The notes: generated by a model not told the origin, from the sequence alone. A DNA stretch of 64,000 nucleotides from an uncultured Eubacteriales bacterium (GCA_900542005.1 UQLW01000011.1:11447-75446), one strand, 5' to 3'. Shown: positions 5,964 to 15,140, counted from the stretch's first letter. A program made the numbers and translations.

Positions 5964-8669
5964 ATGACCCAGACAAGGGCGACGCCCGATGAGCTGCTGC
6001 GGCGGATGGAGCAGCAGCAGCGCGATAAGAACCGGGGAAAGCTGAAAATTTTCTTTGGATATGCCGCCGGCGTAGGGAAAACCTATGCGATGCTGGAGGC
6101 TGCGCATGCCGCCCAGATGCAGGGCGTCGATGTGGTCGCAGGCTATATTGAGCCCCATACGAGGCCGCAGACCATGAAGCTGCTGGAGGGCCTGGAGCAG
6201 ATCCAGCCGCTGCTTATTCCCTATAAGGGCATCACGCTGAGGGAATTCGATCTGGACAGCGCCATCCGCCGTCATCCGCAGCTGATTTTGGTCGATGAGC
6301 TGGCCCACACCAATGCCGAGAGCTGCCGCCATGTCAAGCGCTATCAGGATATTGAGGAGCTGCTGAAGGTGGGCATCGACGTCTATACCACGGTCAACGT
6401 GCAGCACATTGAAAGCCTCAACGATATCGTCGCTTCGGTGACGGGCGTGCAGGTGAGGGAGCGTATTCCGGATCACGTCTTTGACGACGCCGACCAGGTC
6501 GAGCTGGTGGATATTGAACCGGAGGATCTTATCAAGCGGCTGAACGATGGGAAGGTATACGGGAAAACCCAGGCTGAACGGGCGCTGGGGAATTTCTTTA
6601 CGGTTGAAAACCTGATTTCGCTGAGAGAAATCGCCCTGCGCCGCAGCGCAGACCGTGTCAACCGCCTGGCTGAGCGCGCCAAGCAGGCCTCAGCCCAGGG
6701 CGGCCATTATACAGACGAGCATATCCTGGTATGCCTATCGCCCGCGCCGTCCAATGCGAAGATCCTGCGGACGGCGGCGCGCATGGCCAACGCCTTTAAG
6801 GGCCGGTTTACCGCGCTGTTCGTGCAGACGCCGGCCTTCAGCCATATGTCCAAGGAGAACAAGCTGCGCCTGCAGGCCAACGTCAAGCTGGCCCGGCAGC
6901 TGGGCGCCCGCATTGAGACGGTATACGGCGATGATGTGCCCTTTCAGATCGCGGAATTCGCCCGGCTGACGGGCGCCAGCAAGGTGGTGGTGGGCAGAAG
7001 CAACACGCAGCGGCGGCTGCTGATGCTGGGGCGGCAGCGCTTTATCGACAGGCTGACCGTCCTGGCGCCGAATCTTGATATCTATGTGATCCCGGAAATC
7101 AAGCGGCAGCCCTTCCGGGAGGCCCGTTACCGGGCAAAGCCGGTCTTTACCCTGCAGGACACGCTGAAAAGCTGCCTGCTCCTGCTGGGCGCCACGCTGC
7201 TGGGCTGGATCTTTGAGCGGCTGGGCTTCAGCGAGGCGAATATTATTACCGTCTATATCCTGGGTGTGCTGGTGACGGCAATTGTGACCTCTAACCGCAG
7301 CTACAGCATCTTTTCGGCACTGCTGAGCGTGATTGTCTTCAATTTCCTCTTTACGGATCCCCGGTATTCGCTTACAGCCTATGATTCAGGCTATCCGGTT
7401 ACCTTCCTCGTCATGTTCCTGGCCGCCTTCCTTACCGGCTCCCTGGCGGCGCGGATCAAAAGCCAGGCTAAGCAATCGGCCCGCACAGCCTACCGCACGC
7501 AGCTGCTGCTGGAGACAAACCAGCTGCTGCAGCAGGAGAAAACGCCGGAGGGGATTGCCGAGGCCACAGCCCGCCAGCTCATGAAGCTGTTGGGGAAAAG
7601 CGTGGTCTTCTACGGCGTAAAGGACGACGCCCTGACTGAGCCGCGGATTTTCAGCGCGGGGAAGGAGGACGAGCGCCTGGAGCGGCTCATGACCGACAAC
7701 GAAAAGGCGGTCGCGCAGTGGGCTTTCCGGAATAACAAGCATGCGGGCGCCACCACCAACACCCTGGGAAGCGCACAGGGGCTTTACCTGGCGGTGCGCG
7801 GCTCCGACGGCGTATATGGCGTGATGGGCATCGCCCTGCAGGGCGGAAGCCTGGATGCCTTTGAAAACAACCTGGTTTTATCCATGCTGAGCGAATGCGC
7901 CCTGGCGCTGGAGCGGGATCTATTCAGCCGCAAGCGGGAGGAGGCGGCCATGCAGGCAAAGAACGAACAGCTGCGGGCCAACCTGCTGCGCTCCATCTCC
8001 CATGACCTGCGTACGCCGCTGACCAGTATTTCGGGTAACGCCGGGGTGCTGCTTAACAACGCCGGCACCCTGGACGACGCCAAGCTGCACAAGCTGTATA
8101 TGGATATATATGACGACTCCATGTGGCTCATCAACCTGGTGGAAAACCTGCTGTCGGTGACGCGCATTGAGGATGGTACCATGCACCTGACGATGGAAGC
8201 GGAGCTGCTGGAGGAAGTGATCACCGAGGCGCTGCGCCATATTAACCGCAAGAGCACGGAGCATACCATCCGTGTGGTGCCCCCGCAGGGCTTTGTGATG
8301 GCGCGCATGGACGCGCGCCTGATTGTGCAGGTAATCATCAACATTGTGGATAACGCCATCAAATATACCCCGGTAGGCTCGGAAATTGTCATCCGTGCGG
8401 TGACAAAGGGCAAAACGGTGGAAGTGAGCATTGCTGATGACGGCCCCGGCATACCGGACGAGGCCAAGGCCCGCATCTTCGATATGTTCTACACGGCCAA
8501 GGCCACCAAGGCGGGCGCCGACAGCCGGCGCGGCCTGGGCCTGGGGCTGGCGCTGTGCAGGTCGATTATAACGGCACACGGCGGCACGATTGCGGTGGAA
8601 GACAATCATCCCCATGGTACGATATTCCGGTTTACCTTGCAGGCAGAGGAGGTCAGCATCCATGAATAA
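5964..8669 (+). CDS. kdpD: Sensor histidine kinase KdpD
   Basis: A 901-residue membrane kinase with full KdpD architecture: N-terminal KdpD domain with Walker A GYAAGVGKT (residues 32-40), a universal-stress-protein domain (about 250-370), a four-helix DUF4118 membrane block (about 395-490), a GAF-like region (about 510-640), HisKA with the phospho-acceptor in SISHDLRTPLT (His680) and a HATPase domain (NIVDNAIKYTP, DDGPGIP, GLGLGLAL). It senses low potassium or envelope/ionic stress and phosphorylates KdpE. The start has AAGGAGGA upstream; its end overlaps kdpE by 8 bases. No kdpFABC genes are visible in the window, so the output may be ktrAB or a distant operon. Confidence 0.95.
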   Translation: MTQTRATPDELLRRMEQQQRDKNRGKLKIFFGYAAGVGKTYAMLEAAHAAQMQGVDVVAGYIEPHTRPQTMKLLEGLEQIQPLLIPYKGITLREFDLDSAIRRHPQLILVDELAHTNAESCRHVKRYQDIEELLKVGIDVYTTVNVQHIESLNDIVASVTGVQVRERIPDHVFDDADQVELVDIEPEDLIKRLNDGKVYGKTQAERALGNFFTVENLISLREIALRRSADRVNRLAERAKQASAQGGHYTDEHILVCLSPAPSNAKILRTAARMANAFKGRFTALFVQTPAFSHMSKENKLRLQANVKLARQLGARIETVYGDDVPFQIAEFARLTGASKVVVGRSNTQRRLLMLGRQRFIDRLTVLAPNLDIYVIPEIKRQPFREARYRAKPVFTLQDTLKSCLLLLGATLLGWIFERLGFSEANIITVYILGVLVTAIVTSNRSYSIFSALLSVIVFNFLFTDPRYSLTAYDSGYPVTFLVMFLAAFLTGSLAARIKSQAKQSARTAYRTQLLLETNQLLQQEKTPEGIAEATARQLMKLLGKSVVFYGVKDDALTEPRIFSAGKEDERLERLMTDNEKAVAQWAFRNNKHAGATTNTLGSAQGLYLAVRGSDGVYGVMGIALQGGSLDAFENNLVLSMLSECALALERDLFSRKREEAAMQAKNEQLRANLLRSISHDLRTPLTSISGNAGVLLNNAGTLDDAKLHKLYMDIYDDSMWLINLVENLLSVTRIEDGTMHLTMEAELLEEVITEALRHINRKSTEHTIRVVPPQGFVMARMDARLIVQVIINIVDNAIKYTPVGSEIVIRAVTKGKTVEVSIADDGPGIPDEAKARIFDMFYTAKATKAGADSRRGLGLGLALCRSIITAHGGTIAVEDNHPHGTIFRFTLQAEEVSIHE

Positions 8670-9357
8670 ACCCTTAATCCTGATTGTGGAGGACGATACG
8701 GCGGTTCGGAACCTGATCGCTACGACGCTGGAAACCCAGGATTACCGATTCCATACCGCGCAGACCGGCGCCCAGGCGGTATTTGAGGCCGTTTCGCAAA
8801 AGCCCGATATCATCCTGCTGGATCTGGGGCTGCCGGATATGGATGGCGTGGATATCATTAAAAAGATCCGTTCCTGGTCGACAAAGCCGATTATCGTCAT
8901 CAGCGCCCGAAGCGAGGACCGAGATAAGATCGAAGCGCTGGACGCAGGCGCCGATGATTATTTGACCAAGCCCTTCTCCGTGGAGGAGCTGCTGGCCCGG
9001 CTGCGGGTTACGATCCGGCGGCTTAGCTACGGCGAGACGCAGCAGGCGGAGGAGACAGCCTTTGCCAATGGCGAGCTTACGATCGACTATGCCTCCGGCT
9101 GCGCCTTCCTGGGCGGGCAGGAGCTGCATCTGACGCCCATTGAATATAAGCTGCTGTGCCTGCTGGCAAAGAACGTGGGCAAGGTGCTTACCCATACCTA
9201 CATCACCCGGGAGATATGGGGTACCTCCTGGAACAGCGACGTGGCTTCGCTGCGGGTCTTTATGGCCACGCTGCGCAAGAAGATTGAACCCGACCCCTCC
9301 CAGCCCAAGTATATCCAGACCCATGTGGGCGTAGGATACCGGATGCTCCGGCTGTAG
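8662..9357 (+). CDS. kdpE: Response regulator KdpE
   Basis: A 231-residue OmpR/PhoB-type regulator. The receiver domain shows the acidic pair E10-D11-D12, phospho-acceptor Asp54 (LLDLGLPD) and the conserved Lys in DYLTKPF; the C-terminal winged helix covers about residues 125-230 (LTPIEYKLL ... VGVGYRML). The start at 8662 (MNKPLI) overlaps the end of kdpD by 8 bases, so the pair is translationally coupled. A longer in-frame reading exists but lies wholly inside kdpD. A terminator follows. Confidence 0.95.
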   Translation: MNKPLILIVEDDTAVRNLIATTLETQDYRFHTAQTGAQAVFEAVSQKPDIILLDLGLPDMDGVDIIKKIRSWSTKPIIVISARSEDRDKIEALDAGADDYLTKPFSVEELLARLRVTIRRLSYGETQQAEETAFANGELTIDYASGCAFLGGQELHLTPIEYKLLCLLAKNVGKVLTHTYITREIWGTSWNSDVASLRVFMATLRKKIEPDPSQPKYIQTHVGVGYRMLRL

Positions 9358-9391
9358 GCGACGGTATTTTGATGAGGGAACCATAGAACAA

Positions 9392-9422
9392 GGGCCGCGG
9401 GATATTCCCGCGGCCCCTTTGA
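9392..9422 (+). terminator. Terminator after kdpDE
   Basis: Arms GGGCCGCGGGA and TCCCGCGGCCC with a 3-base loop, followed by CTTTG. It lies between convergent kdpE and the epimerase gene; T-run is short. Confidence 0.75.
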
Positions 9423-9462
9423 TGCTGCCCTGAAAGGCTGCTGCGCAGCATGCAGGCCCAAG

Positions 9463-9490
9463 GACACAGCACAAGGCTGTGCCTAAAAAG
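9463..9490 (-). terminator. Probable terminator of the epimerase/dehydrogenase operon
   Basis: On the minus strand GGCACAGC and GCTGTGTCC form a stem directly after the stop codon of the epimerase gene. No good T-tract follows, so this is tentative. Confidence 0.4.
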
Positions 9491-10366
9491 CTATTTCCTC
9501 TCCAACTGATCTCGAAGGTAGGCGACCGAGTCAGCGGCCCACTGATCGAGCAGACCCGCATCCGCCCCGCCGGACAGGTCGCGCCAGACCTTAATATCCG
9601 CGCCAACCTGTCCACCCATCTGGACGAAGGGCTCCATCACCACGGCGCCGCTATACCCGATATCGCGGAGCGCGGAGCCGACTTCAGCCCAGGGGATCCG
9701 GCCGCCGGGCCGGGGCGGGCGCCGGTTGGCCTCGCCCACATGGAAGTGGCCCAGATGGCTGCCGGCCAGGCGAATCGCCTCTGGAATCGAATCCTCCTCG
9801 ATGTTCATATGGAAGGTATCCAGCATAACCCTGACGTTGGCCCGGCCGACCGCCTGCACATAGTCCACCGCTTCCCGCGCATCGTTGATGAGATAGCCTT
9901 CAAAGCGGTTCAGGCTCTCCATATTCAGCGTAATGCCGTAATCCTCTGCCAACGCAGCCAGCCGCTGCATACCGGCCACGCTTCGCGCCCAGTCGCCGGC
10001 TTTGTCCGGTATCCGGCTGTAATCTACAGGCCAGTAGGAATAAAGGGCGCCGCCCAGGCTGCGGATGCCGGCCAACTGCATCTTGTGGAAGGTAACGCGG
10101 TAGAAATCCAAGGCAGCCGCCACAGCTTCAGGGTCAGCGCTGGCCAGGTTGTGCTCCGGCCGGGGGCCATAGCCTCCGGTCAGCTCGATCCCCTGCAGGG
10201 CCGCCTCCTGGCCCAGCTCGCGCAGGGCCCCGTCCGGCTGCTGGAACATGGCCCCGCAGGCCACCTCGAGGATATCGAAGCCAAGCCGCTTGACCCTGGA
10301 CACATAGGGCAGAAAATCCCCGCCCCAGGCCTTCTCCCAATAGGCGTAGTAAATCCCATAGCGCAT
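9491..10366 (-). CDS. D-psicose (D-allulose)/D-tagatose 3-epimerase
   Basis: A 291-residue (beta/alpha)8 sugar epimerase. It begins with the ketohexose 3-epimerase signature GIYYAYW and carries ALYSYWPVDY, LNRFEGYLIN, VMLDTFHMNIEEDS and VVMEPFV, which closely match what I recall of the Clostridium cellulolyticum D-psicose 3-epimerase. The metal and catalytic residues are E150, D183, H209 and E245. The reaction interconverts D-fructose with D-psicose and related ketohexoses at C3 using Mn2+/Co2+. It lies 5 bases after a zinc polyol/alcohol dehydrogenase, so the pair probably catabolises a rare hexose or hexitol. Length is typical. Confidence 0.88.
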   Translation of the reverse strand: MRYGIYYAYWEKAWGGDFLPYVSRVKRLGFDILEVACGAMFQQPDGALRELGQEAALQGIELTGGYGPRPEHNLASADPEAVAAALDFYRVTFHKMQLAGIRSLGGALYSYWPVDYSRIPDKAGDWARSVAGMQRLAALAEDYGITLNMESLNRFEGYLINDAREAVDYVQAVGRANVRVMLDTFHMNIEEDSIPEAIRLAGSHLGHFHVGEANRRPPRPGGRIPWAEVGSALRDIGYSGAVVMEPFVQMGGQVGADIKVWRDLSGGADAGLLDQWAADSVAYLRDQLERK

Positions 10367-10371
10367 GGCGA

Positions 10372-11397
10372 TCAGGCCTCCATATCGATGATGACCTTCA
10401 TCGCCTTATCCTTTGCCTGCTCAATGAGCGTATAGGCGCTGGCATAGTCGGAGAAAGGCACATGGTGGGTTATGAGCGCGTCGAATTCGATCAACCCATC
10501 GCCGACCAGGCGGATGGCTTCCCGGTAATCCTCCACCCGGTACATGGCCGATCCGGAGATGCGCAGCTCATGGTCCTGTACGAAGCCCATATCGATGGCA
10601 CAAAGGTCGGGCACCACGCCGACGACCAGGATATCGCTTCCCTTGCGGGCGATATCCACCGCCTCTTTGATGGTGCGGGAGCTGCCGATGCACTCGATGA
10701 TGACGTCGGCCCCATCAGCGCCGAAGGCCTGGAGGATGCCGTCCTTCAGGGAGATTTCCTTGGGGTTCATGGCGGAAATGCCGCAGCGGGCCGCCGCCTC
10801 GAGGCGATAGGCGGAAATTTCCGAAAGAAGTACAGCGCGGGCGCCCATCGCCTTGGCGGCCTGGGCGGTCAGGTTCCCGATGGGGCCGCCGCCAATCACG
10901 CATACGCGCTTGCCCGATACCCCGCCGGGTATACGGCGGACGGCGTGGACAGCTACGGCCAGCGGCTCGATCATGGCGCCATGGTCATAGCTCATGGTTT
11001 CCGGCAGCTTCAGGGCCTTGGCCGCCTCGGTCACGAAGTATTCGCTGGCCATGCCGGTGGTCTGGAAGCCCATCACCTTCAGCGATTCGCAGTCGTTATA
11101 GAGGCCGTGGGTGCAGGGATAGCAATGGCCGCAGACCACCTGGGGCTGGATGGTGACAAGGTCGCCGGGGACGAAATCGGTAACCTCGGAGCCGACGCGG
11201 GTAACCACCGCGGAAACCTCGTGCCCCTGTACCACAGGATAGGAGGTATAGGGGTGCTTGCCATACCAGACATGGATGTCGCTGCCGCATACGCCGATGC
11301 GCTTCATCTTCACCTCAATCTGATCGGGCTTTATCTCGGGGATGGGCACATCCTGGTAGATGATTTCGCCGGGCTTGACCATAACGGCTTGTTTCAT
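10372..11397 (-). CDS. Zinc-dependent polyol/alcohol dehydrogenase (MDR family)
   Basis: A 341-residue medium-chain dehydrogenase of the sorbitol/threonine/ribitol dehydrogenase type. Catalytic zinc ligands are C37 (GVCGSDIH) and H59-E60 (QGHE); structural zinc cysteines are C89, C92, C95 and C103; the NAD(H) Rossmann loop is IGGGPIGNL at about 170. Substrate is not determined by sequence; the coupled 3-epimerase gene suggests a hexitol or ketohexose. It is the first gene of the two-gene operon, starting with AAAGGAGG upstream of the ATG and a good promoter at 11424-11452. Confidence 0.85.
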   Translation of the reverse strand: MKQAVMVKPGEIIYQDVPIPEIKPDQIEVKMKRIGVCGSDIHVWYGKHPYTSYPVVQGHEVSAVVTRVGSEVTDFVPGDLVTIQPQVVCGHCYPCTHGLYNDCESLKVMGFQTTGMASEYFVTEAAKALKLPETMSYDHGAMIEPLAVAVHAVRRIPGGVSGKRVCVIGGGPIGNLTAQAAKAMGARAVLLSEISAYRLEAAARCGISAMNPKEISLKDGILQAFGADGADVIIECIGSSRTIKEAVDIARKGSDILVVGVVPDLCAIDMGFVQDHELRISGSAMYRVEDYREAIRLVGDGLIEFDALITHHVPFSDYASAYTLIEQAKDKAMKVIIDMEA

Positions 11398-11423
11398 GGG
11401 GGGCCTCCTTTGCCTTTTTTGCC

Positions 11424-11452
11424 ATTATGCGGAAGAAAATCCGGTAAGTCAA
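11424..11452 (-). promoter_or_regulatory. Promoter of the dehydrogenase/epimerase operon
   Basis: On the minus strand TTGACT and CATAAT are separated by 17 bases, about 25 bases before the start codon region. Confidence 0.6.
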
Positions 11453-11527
11453 TCGGCTTTGGGCACCGCGCCAAAGGATTCCATGATCTGGACAAAATCA
11501 TCCATAGTAAAGAAGGGGGAATTATTC

Positions 11528-11571
11528 TGTCAAGGGTAAGGGCTTGACAAAGGGCGGTAAATGGGTATAAT
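11528..11571 (+). promoter_or_regulatory. ylxM-ffh promoter with inverted repeat over the -35 box
   Basis: TTGACA (11544-11549), 16 bases, TATAAT (11566-11571). An inverted repeat TGTCAAG-N8-CTTGACA (11528-11549) covers the -35 box, so it may bind a regulator of the divergent operons. Confidence 0.7.
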
Positions 11572-11627
11572 AAATCTGTCAAGGCTTCAGCCTTTACAGA
11601 CTTGCTGGCAGAGGAACAGGAATCGGC

Positions 11628-11981
11628 ATGGAAAAGCACGTCAGGATCGGGTGGCTGCTGGATTTCTACGGCGGCCTTTTGACCGGGCGGCAGCGCCAGA
11701 TGCTCGCCAGCTATTATGACGAGGATCTATCCTTGGCAGAGATTGCCCAGGAACAGGGCGTAAGCCGCCAGGCGGTGCACGACGCGCTCCGCCGGGGCGA
11801 AGCGGCGCTGGAGGGCCTGGAGCAGCGGCTGGGGCTTCTCAGCCGCCATTTGGCGCTGGGCGAGGTGCTTGCCCGGGGTCAGCGCATTCTGGAGGAGGCT
11901 GAGCCGGATACGGAAGCGCTTCGCCGCGTGCTGGATCAGGCGGTGCAGATATGGGAAAGGGAGGGCGAACATGGCCTTTGA
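11628..11981 (+). CDS. ylxM: YlxM/p13-family helix-turn-helix protein
   Basis: A 117-residue sigma-factor-region-4-like HTH protein: RQRQMLASYYDEDLSLAEIA and QGVSRQAVHDALRRGE form the recognition helices at about residues 22-60. In Firmicutes this gene almost always precedes ffh and modulates the SRP pathway; the streptococcal homologue stimulates SRP GTPase activity. It overlaps ffh by 11 bases. Confidence 0.92.
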   Translation: MEKHVRIGWLLDFYGGLLTGRQRQMLASYYDEDLSLAEIAQEQGVSRQAVHDALRRGEAALEGLEQRLGLLSRHLALGEVLARGQRILEEAEPDTEALRRVLDQAVQIWEREGEHGL

Positions 11982-13302
11982 GAGCTTAAGCGAAAAGATT
12001 CAGGCGGCAATGAAGAAGATCACAGGCCGCGGGCGTATCTCCGAGGGCGACCTGAAGGCTGCCATGCGGGAGGTGCGCATGGCCCTGCTGGAAGCGGATG
12101 TGAACTACACGGTAGTCAAGGATTTCGTGAAGCGGGTCTCGGAAAAGGCGCTGGGCGCCGATGTTACGGCTTCGCTTTCGCCCGGCCAGATGGTCATAAA
12201 AATCGTCAACGATGAGCTTGTCGGGCTGATGGGCCCGGCGGCCGCCAAGCTGACCTTCTCCTCCCGGCCGGTCACCGTCTATATGCTCTGCGGCCTGCAG
12301 GGCGCCGGTAAAACCACCATGGCCGGCAAGCTGGCCCTTCACCTGCGCAAGGTGCAGGGGAAAAAGCCCCTGCTGGCGGCCTGCGACGTATACCGGCCGG
12401 CGGCCATCGAGCAGCTGCGCGTGGTGGCGAAGAATATCGACATCCCCTTCTTTGAGATGGGGCAGTCCGACCCGGTTGAGATCGCCCAGAAGGCGGTGGA
12501 GCGGGCCCGGTATATGGGCTATGACGTGGTAATCCTGGATACGGCCGGCCGCCTGCATGTGGACGAGGCGCTGATGGACGAGCTTGACCGGATGCGCAAG
12601 GCTGTACAGCCCCAGGAGATCCTGCTGGTGGTAGACGCCATGACCGGCCAGGACGCGGTGAATGTGGCCCAAAGCTTCAACGAGCGCCTGGGCGTGGACG
12701 GCGTGATTCTGACCAAGCTGGACGGCGATACCCGCGGCGGCGCGGCCCTCTCCGTCAAGGCGGTTACGGGCAAGCCCATTAAATTTGCCGGTATCGGCGA
12801 GAAATCCAGCGACCTGGAGCCCTTCTACCCCGACCGGATGGCTTCCCGCATCCTGGGGATGGGCGATGTGCTGACGCTGATTGAAAAGGCGCAGCAGAGC
12901 TTCGATGAGAAGCAGGCCGCCGAGCTGGAGAAAAAGATGCGGGAATCCTCCTTTACGCTGGAGGACTTTCTGCAGCAGTTCGAGCAGATGCGAAAAATGG
13001 GCTCCCTGACCGACCTTCTGGGCATGCTGCCCGGCGGGAACAAGATCAAGCCCGAGGACATCGACGAAAAGGGCATCGCCCGGACGGAGGCGATCATTCG
13101 CTCCATGACGGTGCGGGAGCGGCGTAATCCCGACATCCTCAACGCGTCGCGGCGCAAGCGCATTGCCGCCGGCAGCGGCACCACGGTGCAGGATGTGAAT
13201 CGCCTGATCCGCCAGTTTGAACAGGTGCGCCAGATGATGAAGCAGTTCACCGGGAAGGGTGGGCGGCGTCGGGCGCTCAGGGGGCTGAAGCTTCCCTTTT
13301 AA
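11971..13302 (+). CDS. ffh: Signal recognition particle protein Ffh
   Basis: 443 residues with N, G and M domains. The GTPase motifs are GLQGAGKTT, DTAGRLH and TKLDGDTRGG; the M domain carries methionine-rich helices and the RNA-binding SRRKRIAAGSGTTVQDVN segment. The start MAFESL at 11971 overlaps ylxM; the 34 upstream in-frame codons belong to ylxM. Ffh with 4.5S RNA delivers nascent membrane proteins to FtsY. The C-terminus is basic and short, lacking the long methionine tail of some homologues. Confidence 0.97.
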   Translation: MAFESLSEKIQAAMKKITGRGRISEGDLKAAMREVRMALLEADVNYTVVKDFVKRVSEKALGADVTASLSPGQMVIKIVNDELVGLMGPAAAKLTFSSRPVTVYMLCGLQGAGKTTMAGKLALHLRKVQGKKPLLAACDVYRPAAIEQLRVVAKNIDIPFFEMGQSDPVEIAQKAVERARYMGYDVVILDTAGRLHVDEALMDELDRMRKAVQPQEILLVVDAMTGQDAVNVAQSFNERLGVDGVILTKLDGDTRGGAALSVKAVTGKPIKFAGIGEKSSDLEPFYPDRMASRILGMGDVLTLIEKAQQSFDEKQAAELEKKMRESSFTLEDFLQQFEQMRKMGSLTDLLGMLPGGNKIKPEDIDEKGIARTEAIIRSMTVRERRNPDILNASRRKRIAAGSGTTVQDVNRLIRQFEQVRQMMKQFTGKGGRRRALRGLKLPF

Positions 13303-13357
13303 GGCTTTCATCCGCATAGCGGTGAAATAGAAATCATATTTGGAGGTACGATCCCAA

Positions 13358-13600
13358 ATGGCAGTAAAGATTCGTCTCAAGAGAATGGGCTCCAAGAAGA
13401 ACCCCTTCTATCGCATTGTGGTGGCCGATGTGAAGGCTCCCCGCGACGGCCGCTTTATCGACGAGGTGGGCTATTATAACCCCCTGACCGAGCCCGTAGA
13501 GCTGAAGGTGGACGCTGAAAAGGTGACCAAGTGGATGAAAACCGGCGCCCAGCCCACGGATACGGTGCGCGCCCTGATCAAGAAGGCCGGTATCGAGTAG
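13358..13600 (+). CDS. rpsP: 30S ribosomal protein S16
   Basis: 80 residues starting MAVKIRLKRMGSKKNPFYRI, the diagnostic S16 N-terminus, with TGAQPTDTVR near the end. TTTGGAGG lies upstream of the start at 13358, so six extra in-frame codons upstream are not used. First of the rpsP-khpA-rimM-trmD block. Confidence 0.98.
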   Translation: MAVKIRLKRMGSKKNPFYRIVVADVKAPRDGRFIDEVGYYNPLTEPVELKVDAEKVTKWMKTGAQPTDTVRALIKKAGIE

Positions 13601-13603
13601 GAT

Positions 13604-13849
13604 ATGGCCGTGAAAGCGAATGTAGAGGAATTGGTTCGCTACATCGCCCGTTCCCTGGTGCAGGAGCCTGACCAGGTGGACGTCAAGACGGTGGATAGCG
13701 ACAAGACGGTAGTGCTGGAGCTTCGGGTTGCGCCCGATGACATGGGCCGGGTAATCGGCAAGCAGGGCCGGATTGCCAAGGCCATTCGCACGGTGGTGAA
13801 ATCGGCCACTGCCAACGAAAAAAAGAAGTACACTGTGGAGATCCTGTAA
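13604..13849 (+). CDS. khpA: KH-domain RNA-binding protein KhpA (YlqC)
   Basis: 81 residues forming one type-II KH domain with the GKQGR (GxxG) loop in RVIGKQGRIAKAIR. It begins 3 bases after rpsP and ends directly against the rimM start. KhpA works with KhpB as an RNA chaperone pair affecting cell division and small RNAs in Firmicutes. Confidence 0.95.
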   Translation: MAVKANVEELVRYIARSLVQEPDQVDVKTVDSDKTVVLELRVAPDDMGRVIGKQGRIAKAIRTVVKSATANEKKKYTVEIL

Positions 13850-14386
13850 ATGACACAGTCCTTATCACCCACGCTGGCCGTGGGTGTTATTGTCCGCCCC
13901 CATGGGATACGGGGCGAGGTGAAGATCCAGCCCCTCACGGATCGGGCGGAGGATTGGCTGGATTTGCGCGCGGTGGAGTGGACAGACCGCCAGGGCGCGC
14001 GTATCTGCCGTAGGGTAAAGCATCAGCGCCTGCAGGGCGGCATGGTAATCGCCCAGCTGGAGGGCGTCTATGACCGCGACGCTGCCGAGGCGCTGCGGGG
14101 CACGGAGCTTAAGGTGCCCAGGGAGCAGGCGCCCCAGCTGGAGCAGGGCAGCTATTACATTGTGGATCTGATCGGCTGCCAGGTGGAGGATGAGTCGGGC
14201 CGCCTGCTGGGACAGGTGACGGAGGTGCATCAGCCCGGAGGCAACGATGTCTATGAGCTCCATGGATCCGGGGGCGTTTACCTGATGCCGGCAATCCGCG
14301 AGGTTGTCCGCCAGGTGGATGTGGAGCAGCGCCGCATTGTGGTGGATTCGGTGCGCTTTTCTGAGGTAGCTGTCCATGAAGATTAG
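13850..14386 (+). CDS. rimM: Ribosome maturation factor RimM
   Basis: 178 residues: an N-terminal RimM barrel with GVIVRPHGIRGEVKIQP and a C-terminal PRC barrel with GSYYIVDLIGCQV and MPAIREVV. It helps assemble the 30S head around S19. The stop of khpA and this ATG abut; the end overlaps trmD by 11 bases. Confidence 0.96.
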   Translation: MTQSLSPTLAVGVIVRPHGIRGEVKIQPLTDRAEDWLDLRAVEWTDRQGARICRRVKHQRLQGGMVIAQLEGVYDRDAAEALRGTELKVPREQAPQLEQGSYYIVDLIGCQVEDESGRLLGQVTEVHQPGGNDVYELHGSGGVYLMPAIREVVRQVDVEQRRIVVDSVRFSEVAVHED

Positions 14387-15113
14387 CATTCTGACGCTGT
14401 TTCCTGAGGTGTTCAGCGCATATTTTGCCAGCTCGGTGCCGGGCCGCGCGCTGGAGAAGGGGCTCTTTGAGCTGGAGCTTGTCAATATCCGCGATTATTC
14501 CACCGATAAGCACCATCGCGTGGATGACGCGCCCTTTGGCGGCAGCGCGGGCATGCTGATGGGGCCGCAGCCCCTTTTCGACTGCATTGAGGACGTAAAG
14601 CGCCGGCACGAGCCTGGTACACCGGTCATCTACCTTTCCCCCTGCGGCAGGGTGTGGGATAATGTACGCGCCCGCGAGCTGGCCGGCTCCGAAGCGGGGC
14701 TTATCCTGCTGTGCGGGCACTACGAGGGCGTCGACCAGCGGGTTATTGATCAGCTGGTCGACGAGGAGATCTCCATTGGCGACTATGTGCTGACTGGCGG
14801 GGAGCTGCCGGCCATGGTGCTGGTCGATACGCTGATCCGCTTTATCCCTGGCGTAGTGGGGGCCAGCGACGTGCACCTGGAGGAATCCTTTGAGGGCGGG
14901 CTGCTGGAATATCCCCAGTATACCCGGCCGGCCGATTTCCGGGGGCTGAAGGTGCCCGAGGTGCTCCTGACGGGCAATCACGCCTGGCTGGCCGCCTGGA
15001 GGCGGGAGCAGTCGCTGCTGAAGACCCAAAGGCTGAGGCCCGATCTGCTGGAAAAGGCGCCGCTCACCGATAAGGAGCGGCTATGGCTGAAAGATCAGGA
15101 GAAAGAGCGGTAA
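14376..15113 (+). CDS. trmD: tRNA (guanine-37-N1)-methyltransferase TrmD
   Basis: 245 residues of the SPOUT family. It starts MKISILTLFPEVF and contains LSPCGRVWDN, CGHYEGVDQRV and the knot motif SIGDYVLTGGELPA that binds S-adenosylmethionine. It methylates G37 of tRNAs reading CNN/CGG codons and prevents frameshifting. Overlaps rimM by 11 bases. Confidence 0.97.
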   Translation: MKISILTLFPEVFSAYFASSVPGRALEKGLFELELVNIRDYSTDKHHRVDDAPFGGSAGMLMGPQPLFDCIEDVKRRHEPGTPVIYLSPCGRVWDNVRARELAGSEAGLILLCGHYEGVDQRVIDQLVDEEISIGDYVLTGGELPAMVLVDTLIRFIPGVVGASDVHLEESFEGGLLEYPQYTRPADFRGLKVPEVLLTGNHAWLAAWRREQSLLKTQRLRPDLLEKAPLTDKERLWLKDQEKER

Positions 15114-15140
15114 TTTGTTGATAAAGCGCCGGTAAACCTC

